Positions 16,073 to 23,822 of a DNA stretch of 35,904 nucleotides are shown one piece after another. The notes beneath the pieces are model-generated. The model saw nothing but the letters and a program-made list of their open reading frames with translations. It did no database searches and had not been told where the DNA came from. Source of the stretch: Bdellovibrionales bacterium RIFOXYD1_FULL_55_31. Lineage in GTDB: Bacteria; Bdellovibrionota; UBA1018. Positions within the stretch are counted from its first letter, which is position 1. Every line of letters starts with the position of its first letter. The stretch lies in the NCBI GenBank assembly GCA_001770175.1, contig MEQK01000086.1:65521-101424 (forward strand), given 5' to 3'. The translations under genes were made by a program, and so were the position numbers.

Positions 16073-17830
16073 TCAAATCAGCTGTCGAACCCTGTCGGCG
16101 AGAATCGTCATCACGATCTTTTCCCGATTGGGTTGGCCACGGGCGAGTGATTCGGCGAACTTGAGCGCCTGATCGGGTTTGAGCTTGGCGGGCATCGGCG
16201 GTTCGTGCGGATCGACCTCGGCCTCGATGAGCACGGGACCTGGGGTCTCGAGTGCGCGGCTGAGCGTTTCGCCGCAAAGCGCGGGGTCGTCTATTTTGAA
16301 GCCTGTTCCTCCGCACGCGTTCGCAAAGCCGGTGAAATCCATCGGCTGAAGATCGCAGCCGTATTCCGGATTACCGAGAAAAACCATCTGTTCCCATTTG
16401 ATCTGGCCCAGTGTGTTGTTCTTGAGAACGACCAGCTTAACGTTAAGCTTATGTTTCACACAGGTCAGGAATTCCGCCATCATCATTGAAAAGCCACCAT
16501 CACCGACAAAGGCGACGATTTGACGGTCAGGATGCGCCAGGGCCGCCCCGATCGCGTACGGGAGGCCACAACCCATCGTCGCGAGGTTGCCTGAGAGCGA
16601 GTGCATCTGACCGCGGCGGACTGGGATCTGTCGCGCAAACCAGGTTGCGACGGTGCCGGAATCGCACGACAGGATCGCGTCGGGCGAGAGGCGCTGGCCG
16701 AGTTCCCAAGCGACTACTTGCGGTTTCATCGGTATGGACTTCACGCTTCCGCGCGCTTTCATGAGCTGCCACCACTTTTCGGTTTTCGCCTGCGCGTCCT
16801 GAAGAAATGCGCGATGGTCATTCCTTCGTAGAAGTGGGACAAGATTCCGGAGGCTCTGCTGAGAGTCGCCGACAAGACCGACGTTCACGGGATAGCGTAA
16901 GCCGATCCGTTGAGGGTTCGAATCGATTTGCACGGCTTGGCACTGACCGGGCTTCGGCAGGAACTCGATATATGGAAAGGAACTCCCGACGATGAGCAGG
17001 GTATCGCATTCTTCCATCGCTTCCTGTGACGGTCGAGTCCCCAGCAATCCTATTCCTCCGGTGGTATAAATGCTGTCGTCGGGAACAACCGCCTTTCCGA
17101 GTAACGCCTTGATGATGGGCGCGCCAAGAAGTTCCGCTATTTGGATCAGCTCATCGGTCGCACCGAAGGCGCCTCGCCCGGCGAGAATGGCGATTTTCCT
17201 GCCGTGATTCAGGATCTTCGCGGCTCGCGTGAAATCTTCAGTCGACGGCGTCCGCGAGTCTTGAGTCATGACCTGGGAAACATGATGAGAAACGTTGCGC
17301 GGCGACGATTCCTTTCGCGAGACCTCCTTGTCCTGGTAGTCGGTCGGAATCGTGATGTGCGCAACGCCGCGTTTTGACAAAGCTGAACGGCATGCGAGTT
17401 CCGTGACGTTCTCGACGTGCTCGGGTCCCATGACACGGGCATTGTACAGTGCGACGTCTTCGAAAAGTTTATCGAGCTCGACATCCTGCTGGGCAAAGGT
17501 CGAAAGAAGATCATGAAAATGCATCCCGGTAATGGCCAGAACGGGAGCGCCATCGAGTTTTGCGTCATACAGGCCGTTTAAAAGGTGAATGCCGCCGGGA
17601 CCGCTTGTTGCGAGACAGACGCCCAGCTTGCCGCTGTACTTCGCATACCCGCAGGCCGCGAGCGCCGCGGCTTCCTCATGTCGTACCTGAATGAAGCGGA
17701 TATGTTCCTGCTTTTTGCGCAACGCCTCCATGATGCCGTTGATCCCGTCACCTGGCATACCGAAGATCACCTCTACGCCCCAGTTCATCAGGACGTTCAG
17801 CATGATATCTGATGCTGTCATCGTGGCCAT
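16073..17830 (-). CDS. ThDP-dependent pyruvate oxidase-like enzyme (PoxB/YdaP type)
   Basis: A 585-residue thiamine-diphosphate enzyme, normal length for the acetolactate synthase/pyruvate oxidase superfamily. The N-terminal domain carries the activating glutamate Glu52 in 'QVRHEEAAAL'. The middle domain is of the FAD or FAD-remnant type. The C-terminal domain has the ThDP-Mg motif from 'GDGGFSMMMAEF' to 'LKNN'. Sequence feel ('PGDGINGIMEALR') is that of PoxB/YdaP, which decarboxylates pyruvate to acetate and CO2, passing electrons to quinone or oxygen. No C-terminal membrane helix like that of E. coli PoxB is evident. AAAGGATCGACC precedes the ATG. Pairing with a Gsp39-like SDR recalls the Bacillus SigB stress genes ydaP and ydaD. 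Confidence 0.85.
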   Translation of the reverse strand: MATMTASDIMLNVLMNWGVEVIFGMPGDGINGIMEALRKKQEHIRFIQVRHEEAAALAACGYAKYSGKLGVCLATSGPGGIHLLNGLYDAKLDGAPVLAITGMHFHDLLSTFAQQDVELDKLFEDVALYNARVMGPEHVENVTELACRSALSKRGVAHITIPTDYQDKEVSRKESSPRNVSHHVSQVMTQDSRTPSTEDFTRAAKILNHGRKIAILAGRGAFGATDELIQIAELLGAPIIKALLGKAVVPDDSIYTTGGIGLLGTRPSQEAMEECDTLLIVGSSFPYIEFLPKPGQCQAVQIDSNPQRIGLRYPVNVGLVGDSQQSLRNLVPLLRRNDHRAFLQDAQAKTEKWWQLMKARGSVKSIPMKPQVVAWELGQRLSPDAILSCDSGTVATWFARQIPVRRGQMHSLSGNLATMGCGLPYAIGAALAHPDRQIVAFVGDGGFSMMMAEFLTCVKHKLNVKLVVLKNNTLGQIKWEQMVFLGNPEYGCDLQPMDFTGFANACGGTGFKIDDPALCGETLSRALETPGPVLIEAEVDPHEPPMPAKLKPDQALKFAESLARGQPNREKIVMTILADRVRQLI

Positions 17831-17847
17831 GGTCGATCCTTTCGAAA

Positions 17848-17857
17848 TAGCCGGCTA
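17848..17857. repeat. Perfect 10-base palindrome
   Basis: TAGCCGGCTA lies in the 24-base gap between the small membrane protein gene and the pyruvate-oxidase-like gene, covering the former's stop codon. Function not known; it may be chance. Confidence 0.4.
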
Positions 17858-18079
17858 AGCGGCAAGATCCCGCTCAATTTCTGAAGTTTCACGGGAATGT
17901 CGGAAACCTATCCAAATGATAGTTGCGATCAGGGCGATTCCCGCTAACGCGAGCCCCCCTTTTTGGCGGATGCCGCCAGGTGGTTTTACATCTTCACCGC
18001 GTTCAATTCGGGCCAGAGCGAGATTCTGGCTGAAGCTTTCGGCAACGTCGTAATTTGGGGAGTTTTCATTTCCAAGCAT
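17855..18079 (-). CDS. Small single-helix membrane protein
   Basis: An unrecognised protein of 74 residues if it starts at the ATG at 18079; the track's longer 102-residue version would begin in low-complexity Ser/Arg sequence and run through an inverted repeat. The chosen product has a polar N-terminal half ('NYDVAESFSQNLALARIERG'), one membrane helix ('GLALAGIALIATIIWIGF') and a charged tail. It leads the likely minus-strand run with the pyruvate-oxidase-like and SDR genes, hence perhaps a stress-linked envelope protein. The ribosome site (GAGTGAAAACG) is weak, so expression is plausible, not proven. Confidence 0.5.
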   Translation of the reverse strand: MLGNENSPNYDVAESFSQNLALARIERGEDVKPPGGIRQKGGLALAGIALIATIIWIGFRHSRETSEIERDLAA

Positions 18080-18100
18080 CGTTTTCACTCGTTTCGGAGT

Positions 18101-18138
18101 TCTATATGCAAAGGGCATCCCGGAAGCAGTGCGGGATG
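18101..18138 (-). promoter_or_regulatory. Candidate promoter with 7-base inverted repeat operator
   Basis: CATCCCG (18116-18122) and CGGGATG (18132-18138) form a perfect inverted repeat with a 9-base spacer. On the minus strand a -10-like TATAGA (complement of 18101-18106) lies nine bases downstream of it, so the repeat would cover roughly the -20 to -45 zone of the small membrane protein/pox/SDR run. No good -35 is seen, which would fit an activator-dependent promoter. It also lies before the plus-strand enolase-family gene. Confidence 0.4.
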
Positions 18139-18183
18139 ACCGTGAGCGTGGGCTTTGCAGCAATCTGAGTTGAGGGTGATTCC

Positions 18184-19302
18184 ATGACTGTGACCACGAT
18201 CAGCCGAGGTCCCGCGATTTCAGGGTTGCGGACCAGTGTTTATGAAATTCCAACCGCTACGCCGTTGGAGGCCGACGCGACCCTGAGTTGGGGCAAAACG
18301 ATTCTCGTCGTTGTTGAAGCGGATTCGGCTGGGAAAACCGGATTGGGCTACGCGTATGCGACGCGTGCTGCCGCCGAATTGATTCATGCAACGCTTGCGA
18401 AGGAAGTGATCGGCGCGCCCGCATTCGATATTCCCCTGATCCGGCAAAAGCTCATCCGCTTGATTCGTGACCACGGTCGATCCGGGATAGCGGCAATGGC
18501 TATTTCCATGATCGACTCGGCGCTCTGGGATCTGAAAGCGAGAATTCTTGACTTGCCGCTGGCATCTGTTCTGGGACAGGTCAGAAGCGGGGTTCCGGTA
18601 TACGGGAGCGGAGGCTTCACATCATTCAGTCTGAATGAACTTGAACGTCATTTTGGACGATGGATCGCGATGGGACTATCCCGCGTGAAGATGAAAGTGG
18701 GGGGCGATCCAGAGGGAGGCGCTGATCTTGAGCGCGTTCGGCTCGTTCGGAACGCAATCGGAATCGGTTCCGAACTCTTCGTTGACGCAGATGGGGTGTA
18801 CCGGTTGAAGCGGGCCATGGAAATGGCAGAGAGGTTCTCGGAGTTCGGTGTCTCGTGGTTTGAGGAGCCCGTATCGGCAGAGGACCTACCCGGACTTCGT
18901 TCGCTCCGTGATCGTGCTCCGTTCGGGATCGAAATCGCGGCCGGAGAGTATGGCTATGAGCAGGGCTATTTTTTTAGAATGCTGCAGAGCGGGACTGTCG
19001 ATGTCTTGCAGGCGGATGCCACTCGGTGCGGCGGGGTTTCTGGTTTTCTGGAAATAGGCTCCCTATGTGAGGCGTTCGGAACGCCTCTTTCCGCGAGTGG
19101 CGCACCATCGCTTCACCTCCACATCTGCGCTGCGGTGAATCGCGCTCGTAACTTGGAATATTTTTATGACCATGTCGGAATCGAAAAAATGCTGTTCGAT
19201 GGTTTTATCGAACCGAAGGGCGGCCTGCTTTATCCTGATCTCAGCCGACCGGGACTCGGGATCGAATTCAAGAAAAGCGATGCGTTGAGATTCGCGGCTT
19301 GA
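18184..19302 (+). CDS. Enolase-superfamily enzyme (mandelate racemase/muconate lactonizing type)
   Basis: A 372-residue sugar-acid dehydratase, racemase or cycloisomerase. The active-site set is legible. The KxK pair is Lys169/Lys171 ('RVKMKVGG'), the metal ligands are Asp201 ('VDADGVY'), Glu227 ('WFEEP') and Glu255 ('AAGEYG'), a further Asp278 lies in 'LQADATRCGG', and there is a C-terminal His in 'SLHLHICAAV'. Lys on one face with a distal His points to the mandelate racemase or an acid-sugar dehydratase branch rather than muconate lactonizing enzyme, but the substrate cannot be named. GAGGG stands eight bases before the ATG. It is separated by ~100 bases from the following outer-membrane protein gene. 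Confidence 0.88.
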   Translation: MTVTTISRGPAISGLRTSVYEIPTATPLEADATLSWGKTILVVVEADSAGKTGLGYAYATRAAAELIHATLAKEVIGAPAFDIPLIRQKLIRLIRDHGRSGIAAMAISMIDSALWDLKARILDLPLASVLGQVRSGVPVYGSGGFTSFSLNELERHFGRWIAMGLSRVKMKVGGDPEGGADLERVRLVRNAIGIGSELFVDADGVYRLKRAMEMAERFSEFGVSWFEEPVSAEDLPGLRSLRDRAPFGIEIAAGEYGYEQGYFFRMLQSGTVDVLQADATRCGGVSGFLEIGSLCEAFGTPLSASGAPSLHLHICAAVNRARNLEYFYDHVGIEKMLFDGFIEPKGGLLYPDLSRPGLGIEFKKSDALRFAA

Positions 19303-19360
19303 GGCGTTCGCGGCATTTCGGTTGCAGAGATCCGAAGGGAATAGCTCATTGTGACCCGGT

Positions 19361-19382
19361 GCGAACTACTGGCGAACTAAAT
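19361..19382 (+). repeat. Direct repeat with 11-base period before outer-membrane protein gene
   Basis: GCGAACTA occurs at 19361-19368 and again at 19372-19379, an exact 11-base period, a few bases before the ribosome site GGAGGAAA. The arrangement echoes, with unrelated sequence, the 11-base repeats before the mtrB-like gene. Confidence 0.6.
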
Positions 19383-19401
19383 CCGAATGGAGGAAATATC
19401 G

Positions 19402-19998
19402 ATGAAAACGACTATCTTGACAGCGCTGGTCGCCGTCAGTTTGGTGGCCGCGCTGCCTGTCCAGGCACAAAGCAAGGCAGCTGGCGGCGGCACAAGTTAT
19501 CTGGCCGGACACCTCGGCGCGGGATTCCCGAACAACGGGCAGGGTACGAACCTCATGTTCGGCGGTGCTTTCGGTTTTTTCTGGACGAGTGAGTATAGCG
19601 GCGCCGTGTTCATTGACCACATGAATGTCGGCTCGATCAGCTCGTCTCTTTTGACGCTGAATCAGAGCAGCCAGGGTATTACGCTGTTTGGCGTGGAGGC
19701 GAATCGCGAGTTGAGCGATCTTGTCGAGGGCCTCCAGGTCGGAATCAAGGTCGGGCTGACTTCCACGTCGGTCACCGCGACGGCCCCCGGGGTATTCACC
19801 GATAGCCAGAGCAACATGAATTTCTTCATTGGGCCGAAGGTCGCGTACGATTACCCGGTCGTCGGGAACTTGAGAATTGGCGGTGAAGGTAACTTTCTGT
19901 TCAAGTCGACGAGCGACGAACCGATTACAGGATTCGCGACCGTCAATGGAACCGGCACGATGTTCAATCTTCTTGGAGTCGTGAAATACCTCTTTTGA
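19402..19998 (+). CDS. Small outer-membrane beta-barrel protein
   Basis: A 198-residue exported protein. I move the start from 19387 to the ATG at 19402 because GGAGGAAATATCG then gives a proper ribosome site and the product gains a clean signal peptide ('TILTALVAVSLVAALPVQA', cleaved after Ala22). The mature part has alternating strands such as 'LAGHLGAGFPNNG', 'GIKVGLTSTSV' and 'KVAYDYPVVGNLRIGGEG', and ends in Phe ('GVVKYLF'). This is typical of an OmpA/OmpW-sized barrel of about eight strands. No substrate can be assigned. It is seven bases upstream of the HAD-HerA fusion gene and so probably cotranscribed with it. Confidence 0.78.
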   Translation: MKTTILTALVAVSLVAALPVQAQSKAAGGGTSYLAGHLGAGFPNNGQGTNLMFGGAFGFFWTSEYSGAVFIDHMNVGSISSSLLTLNQSSQGITLFGVEANRELSDLVEGLQVGIKVGLTSTSVTATAPGVFTDSQSNMNFFIGPKVAYDYPVVGNLRIGGEGNFLFKSTSDEPITGFATVNGTGTMFNLLGVVKYLF

Positions 19999-20005
19999 GG
20001 GGCTT

Positions 20006-21772
20006 ATGCACTACCGGGCGTTTGTCACGGATTTCGACGGCACGATAGCGAGCTACGGAAAAGTGGACAGGGAAACCATCCTTGCGCTGTACCGCTTGCG
20101 CCAGTCGGGCCGGCGCGTGATCTTGGCCACCGGCCGATTTTTGGATAACGTATTGAGCGTCTGCCCCGAATTCGGCGTCTTCGATTACGTGCTCGCTGAA
20201 GACGGGGCGGTTCTTTACAGGCCTTCGGACGGAGAGACCACGGTCCTCTCTGATCCGTTGCCGAAACGCCTGATGGATGCGCTCCGTGACGCGAAAGTCG
20301 AGCCGTTATATGAGGGCAGCGTCATTTGTTCCACGGTCGCAAGCGAAAAAACGAAGATTCTTGAAGCGATTCAGAAGGTCGGGTTGGAAGTTCAGATCGT
20401 TTTCAACGGCGGCTCGTTGATGGTGGTTCCGGTCGGCGTGAATAAGGCTTCGGGGCTCGATTATGTTCTTCGCAAGCTGGGGCTTTCGTTTCATGAGGTG
20501 GTGGGAGTGGGGGATGCCGAGAACGACCACTCGTTTCTACAACACTGCGAGTGTCCGGTCGCGGTTCAGAACGCCATTGAGTCGATCAAGGATATCGCGG
20601 TCCTGGTGACGAACGCTCCGGCTGGCGCGGGAGTTCAGGAGGTGGTCGCCGGCCTGATCAAGGACGACCTGAGTGGGATCGGCAAGTCACTGACGCGAAA
20701 CTCGATCCTGATTGGGACCCTGCATGACGGGGCGCCCTTTGGAATGCCCGTTTACGGCGAAAACGTTCTTGTGATCGGTCCGCCCGGCGCGGGTAAATCG
20801 GATTTCGCGAGCGGCTTCATCGAGCGCTTGATCCGCAAAGACTATCAGGTTTGCGTTATTGATCCTGAGGGAGACTACGTGAGCGTACGTGAGTTGATCA
20901 CGTTGGGAAGTACGCGCCATACTCCACGCGTTTCAGAAGTCGTGAGCCTGCTTGAGGATCCCGAAATTAATGGAAACGTCAACTTGCTTGGCATTCCCAT
21001 GTCCGATCGTCCCGAGTATTTCTCTCAGCTCTTTCTCGCGATTCAGGGGCTTCGGACCAGGACCGGCCGGCCGCACTGGATCATCCTGGATGAAGCGCAT
21101 CACCTCGTGCCGGCGGCTTACAGGGGAAATGAACTCGCGTTGCCGCGAAGGTTTTCGGAAACTATGCTTCTCACCGTGAACCCTGACCAGTTATCGCTGG
21201 CCATTCTTGAAATGATGGATACGGTCGTCGCGGTGGGCGCCTCACCCGAGAGCTCTTTAGCGCGGTTCGCCTCGGCTGTGCACAAACACCCACCCAAATC
21301 AATCGCGGGAGGAGGAGGCGAGACTGGCGAAAGTAAAACGATGCGGAATATCAGGCCAAATGAGGTCGTTGCCTGGCCTCTCCGAAGCGGAAGTCCCGCC
21401 ATTCGGATGAAGGTTATCCCCGGTCGGCTGGAAAGGCTTCGGCACCTTCGAAAATACGCCGAGGGCGATCTTGGATCACACAGTTTCTATTTTCGCGGTC
21501 CCCAGGGAAAGCAGAATCTGAAAGCTCAAAACGTTTTGGTTTTTGCGCAGATTGCAGAAGGAATCGATGAAGAGACCTGGCTTTTTCACCTCAGGCGGGG
21601 TGATTACTCGCGATGGCTCAAGGAACACGTGAAGGATGAGGAAGCGGCGAAACAGATGGAAAAAATCGAACAGGAGTTCGAGTCCAGCTCGGAAGAGAGC
21701 CGGCAGCGCGCATCCAGACTGATCCGTTCGCGCTTCACGGCTCCCGAGGATCGCGGGATCCTCGCCTACTGA
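20006..21772 (+). CDS. HAD-IIB phosphatase fused to HerA/DUF87-type P-loop ATPase
   Basis: A two-domain 588-residue fusion. Residues 1-215 are a HAD hydrolase of the Cof/sugar-phosphatase type: Asp9 and Asp11 in 'VTDFDGTIA', Thr42 in 'LATGRF', Lys147, and Asp170/Asp174 in 'GVGDAENDHSF'. Residues ~235-450 are a HerA-like ATPase with Walker A 'GPPGAGKS' (258-265), the family signature 'VIDPEGDY' and Walker B 'HWIILDEAHH' (Asp362, Glu363). A coiled, charged C-terminus follows. Active sites of both halves look intact. HerA-type pumps normally move DNA, yet no nuclease (NurA) is near and the neighbours are carbohydrate enzymes, so a non-DNA regulatory or metabolic job is likely. Its stop overlaps the convergent dehydrogenase by seven bases. 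Confidence 0.87.
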   Translation: MHYRAFVTDFDGTIASYGKVDRETILALYRLRQSGRRVILATGRFLDNVLSVCPEFGVFDYVLAEDGAVLYRPSDGETTVLSDPLPKRLMDALRDAKVEPLYEGSVICSTVASEKTKILEAIQKVGLEVQIVFNGGSLMVVPVGVNKASGLDYVLRKLGLSFHEVVGVGDAENDHSFLQHCECPVAVQNAIESIKDIAVLVTNAPAGAGVQEVVAGLIKDDLSGIGKSLTRNSILIGTLHDGAPFGMPVYGENVLVIGPPGAGKSDFASGFIERLIRKDYQVCVIDPEGDYVSVRELITLGSTRHTPRVSEVVSLLEDPEINGNVNLLGIPMSDRPEYFSQLFLAIQGLRTRTGRPHWIILDEAHHLVPAAYRGNELALPRRFSETMLLTVNPDQLSLAILEMMDTVVAVGASPESSLARFASAVHKHPPKSIAGGGGETGESKTMRNIRPNEVVAWPLRSGSPAIRMKVIPGRLERLRHLRKYAEGDLGSHSFYFRGPQGKQNLKAQNVLVFAQIAEGIDEETWLFHLRRGDYSRWLKEHVKDEEAAKQMEKIEQEFESSSEESRQRASRLIRSRFTAPEDRGILAY

Positions 21773-22773
21773 GTGGCGTAAATTGCATCCATTGCTTCGG
21801 CAACACGGACGAACTGTTCGGATTCCTCGTTAAAACGCGCGCGCAACGAGAGCTGTCGTGCCCAGTTCACGGCGGCTCGACCACCCCAATCATCGGGTGG
21901 GCTGACAAGGATCTCGCGTTTCGTGCCTTGATAACGCTCGGCGATGAAGTCGTAAAATGAGCCATTCACGTTTCTGAGCGCGAGGCCGCCTTTGGTGCCG
22001 TAAAATGTCGCGCTGATCATCGCGTCACATCCGGCCGGGAGGTTCCATGAGCAGGATATTTGAACCGAGGCACCGCTTTCGAGTTCAAGAGTCGCCGTGG
22101 CGTAGTCCTCGACTTTTCCGTGAGTATGGCGCAGAGGACGACCACCTGAATAGAGTTGACTGGCGACACGAGTAAAGTTTGGGAATCCCAGGTTCCAGAG
22201 CGCGAGGTCGAGCAGGTGTACGCCCAGATCAATGAGACAACCGCCACCTGAGAGTTCTGGTTGGTAAAACCAGCTTTTGTCGGGGCCATAGGCATTGTGG
22301 AATACGAGGTCTGCCATGAATACCTGGCCGATATCATTGTTTTGGAGCCGCTCGCGAAGCGCGGTTACCGCTTCAGTGAATCGATACGACAAATCGACGC
22401 CGAGGAGCCGATCGGATGCCCGAGCCGCGTCAACGACCGCCCGTACTTCGTTTCGCTTTCGGCCGAGTGGTTTCTGAGAAAATACCGAAATTCCGGATTC
22501 AAGAGCGCGGATTGCCTGTTCGGAATGCAGAGCGCTGGGCGTTGCGATGACGATTCCATCGAGTCCTGCGTTGAGCATTTGTTGGAAGCTCCGTGCTTCT
22601 TTTGCGCCGGGAACGCATTTCAAAGCCTCCGTGATCCGTTCGGGAGAAGGATCATGGATCATGGATACCTCGGCGACACCGCTCGAATGGATCGCCTGCA
22701 TCCGATGACGTCCGATCCAACCCACCCCGAGAAACCCCAATTTCGGACGACGCGGTAATTCGGTTTCTTTCAT
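21766..22773 (-). CDS. Gfo/Idh/MocA-family NAD(P)-dependent sugar dehydrogenase
   Basis: A 335-residue oxidoreductase acting on a sugar or cyclitol. The N-terminal Rossmann fold starts 'KLGFLGVGWIGRHRM' (GxGxxG). The usual EKP motif is here 'FSQKPLG', with Glu replaced by Gln but the catalytic Lys kept. The Asp/His active-site segment 'GGCLIDLGVHLLDLAL' is present, and the C-terminal half has the family's beta-sheet character. Its ATG overlaps the upstream dehydrogenase stop by four bases (ATGA), so the two are translationally coupled and probably work in one pathway. The substrate is not identifiable. Confidence 0.9.
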   Translation of the reverse strand: MKETELPRRPKLGFLGVGWIGRHRMQAIHSSGVAEVSMIHDPSPERITEALKCVPGAKEARSFQQMLNAGLDGIVIATPSALHSEQAIRALESGISVFSQKPLGRKRNEVRAVVDAARASDRLLGVDLSYRFTEAVTALRERLQNNDIGQVFMADLVFHNAYGPDKSWFYQPELSGGGCLIDLGVHLLDLALWNLGFPNFTRVASQLYSGGRPLRHTHGKVEDYATATLELESGASVQISCSWNLPAGCDAMISATFYGTKGGLALRNVNGSFYDFIAERYQGTKREILVSPPDDWGGRAAVNWARQLSLRARFNEESEQFVRVAEAMDAIYATQ

Positions 22774-23753
22774 ACGGCAACCACGGCTTTCAGGAATCCA
22801 TCAGGGCGTTGAATGGTGGCTTCGAGTGCTTCGCCGAGGCGTTCGAGGGGGAAGGTCTTCGTGATCAACAGGGCGGGGTTCAAGGTACCGGAAACCGCAG
22901 CCTGTATCGAGTCGCGAATTCCGGCGAGATAAACTTGAGCATCGCGTTCGTGAGCGTTGATGACATCGAGTCCTCTCCAGTTCCAGAGTTGCATGTTGAC
23001 TTGACGCGAACCATCCTGGTGGTAGCCCGCGATGATCAGTCGACCGCGTTCACGGGTGAGTTCAGCGGCAAGGTCCAGCGGCCATTGCTTCCCGGCAGCC
23101 TCGATGACGCGGTCACAAAGGACTCCAGAAGTAAGGGCTTTTACTCGGGAGATAATTTTCGCGTGATCATCCATCGGAATCAGTTCATCGGCGCCCATTG
23201 CTTTGGCGATTTCGAGTGCATAGGGTCGTCGTGAAATCGCGAGAACGCGGGCTCCGGCTTTTGAAACAAGTCGAGTGAGTGCTGCCCCGAGAAACCCGAT
23301 ACCCACGATCGCGACGGTTTGCCCGGCCCGAATTTCGCCTCGGCGAAAGATATTCATCGCGCAACCAAACGCTTCTCCGGGGAACGGCAGTGCATCGAGA
23401 GATTGGGGGAGCGCAATCGTTTCTGAGGCCTTGGCCAGATCATATTCCGCATAGCCGCGATAGGATAGTGCAGTCACCCGGTCACCCAGCTTGAAGTCGC
23501 TCACGCCTGGACCGAGCGCGTCGACGATTCCCCAGGTTTCGTGCCCCGGTGCCCCGGGTTCCAGCGGATATTGAGTCCAAGGCATTCCTTCCCATGACGC
23601 GGCATTAGAGCCGCAGACTCCGCAGCCTTGAATCCGAATTCTCAGCTCACCAGGACCTGGCGTCGGGATTGGGATCCGTTTTATCTCGCACGTCCTTGGC
23701 CCCGTCAGGACGGCCGTCCGCATCATCGCTTGGGATTCGAATGGCTGAATCAT
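22770..23753 (-). CDS. Zinc-dependent MDR-family alcohol/polyol dehydrogenase
   Basis: A 327-residue medium-chain dehydrogenase. The catalytic-zinc Cys lies in 'QGCGVCGSNAASWEG' and the His/Glu pair in 'PGHETWG'. The structural-zinc cluster of four cysteines seen in classical ADH is absent. The cofactor site is 'VGIGFLGAALTRL'. Probable role: oxidation or reduction of a sugar alcohol or related secondary alcohol. The start at 23753 is favoured over the internal Met-Met at residues 10-11 because AAAGGAG lies seven bases upstream. First gene of a coupled pair with the Gfo/Idh/MocA gene; divergent from the PRTase-kinase gene across ~70 bases. Confidence 0.9.
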   Translation of the reverse strand: MIQPFESQAMMRTAVLTGPRTCEIKRIPIPTPGPGELRIRIQGCGVCGSNAASWEGMPWTQYPLEPGAPGHETWGIVDALGPGVSDFKLGDRVTALSYRGYAEYDLAKASETIALPQSLDALPFPGEAFGCAMNIFRRGEIRAGQTVAIVGIGFLGAALTRLVSKAGARVLAISRRPYALEIAKAMGADELIPMDDHAKIISRVKALTSGVLCDRVIEAAGKQWPLDLAAELTRERGRLIIAGYHQDGSRQVNMQLWNWRGLDVINAHERDAQVYLAGIRDSIQAAVSGTLNPALLITKTFPLERLGEALEATIQRPDGFLKAVVAV

Positions 23754-23822
23754 GTTTCGTCTCCTTTGGTGCTTTCCACGCGGGGCGCGCGATGCAAAAT
23801 CGAAACCAGGAAACCTAGGAGT

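Noticed and set aside
15287-16150. 287-residue plus-strand ORF across the SDR and pox 3' ends
   Set aside because: Antisense to two genes with intact catalytic motifs; no independent support.
20006-21772. HAD-HerA fusion as an antiphage defence system
   Set aside because: No nuclease, SIR2, methylase or other defence partner lies nearby; the neighbours are metabolic, so defence is less likely than a metabolic or regulatory role.
23628-23822. 65-residue N-terminal extension of the PRTase-kinase in the ORF track
   Set aside because: It would overlap the divergent dehydrogenase, which has a strong ribosome site, and the extension looks like antisense sequence.
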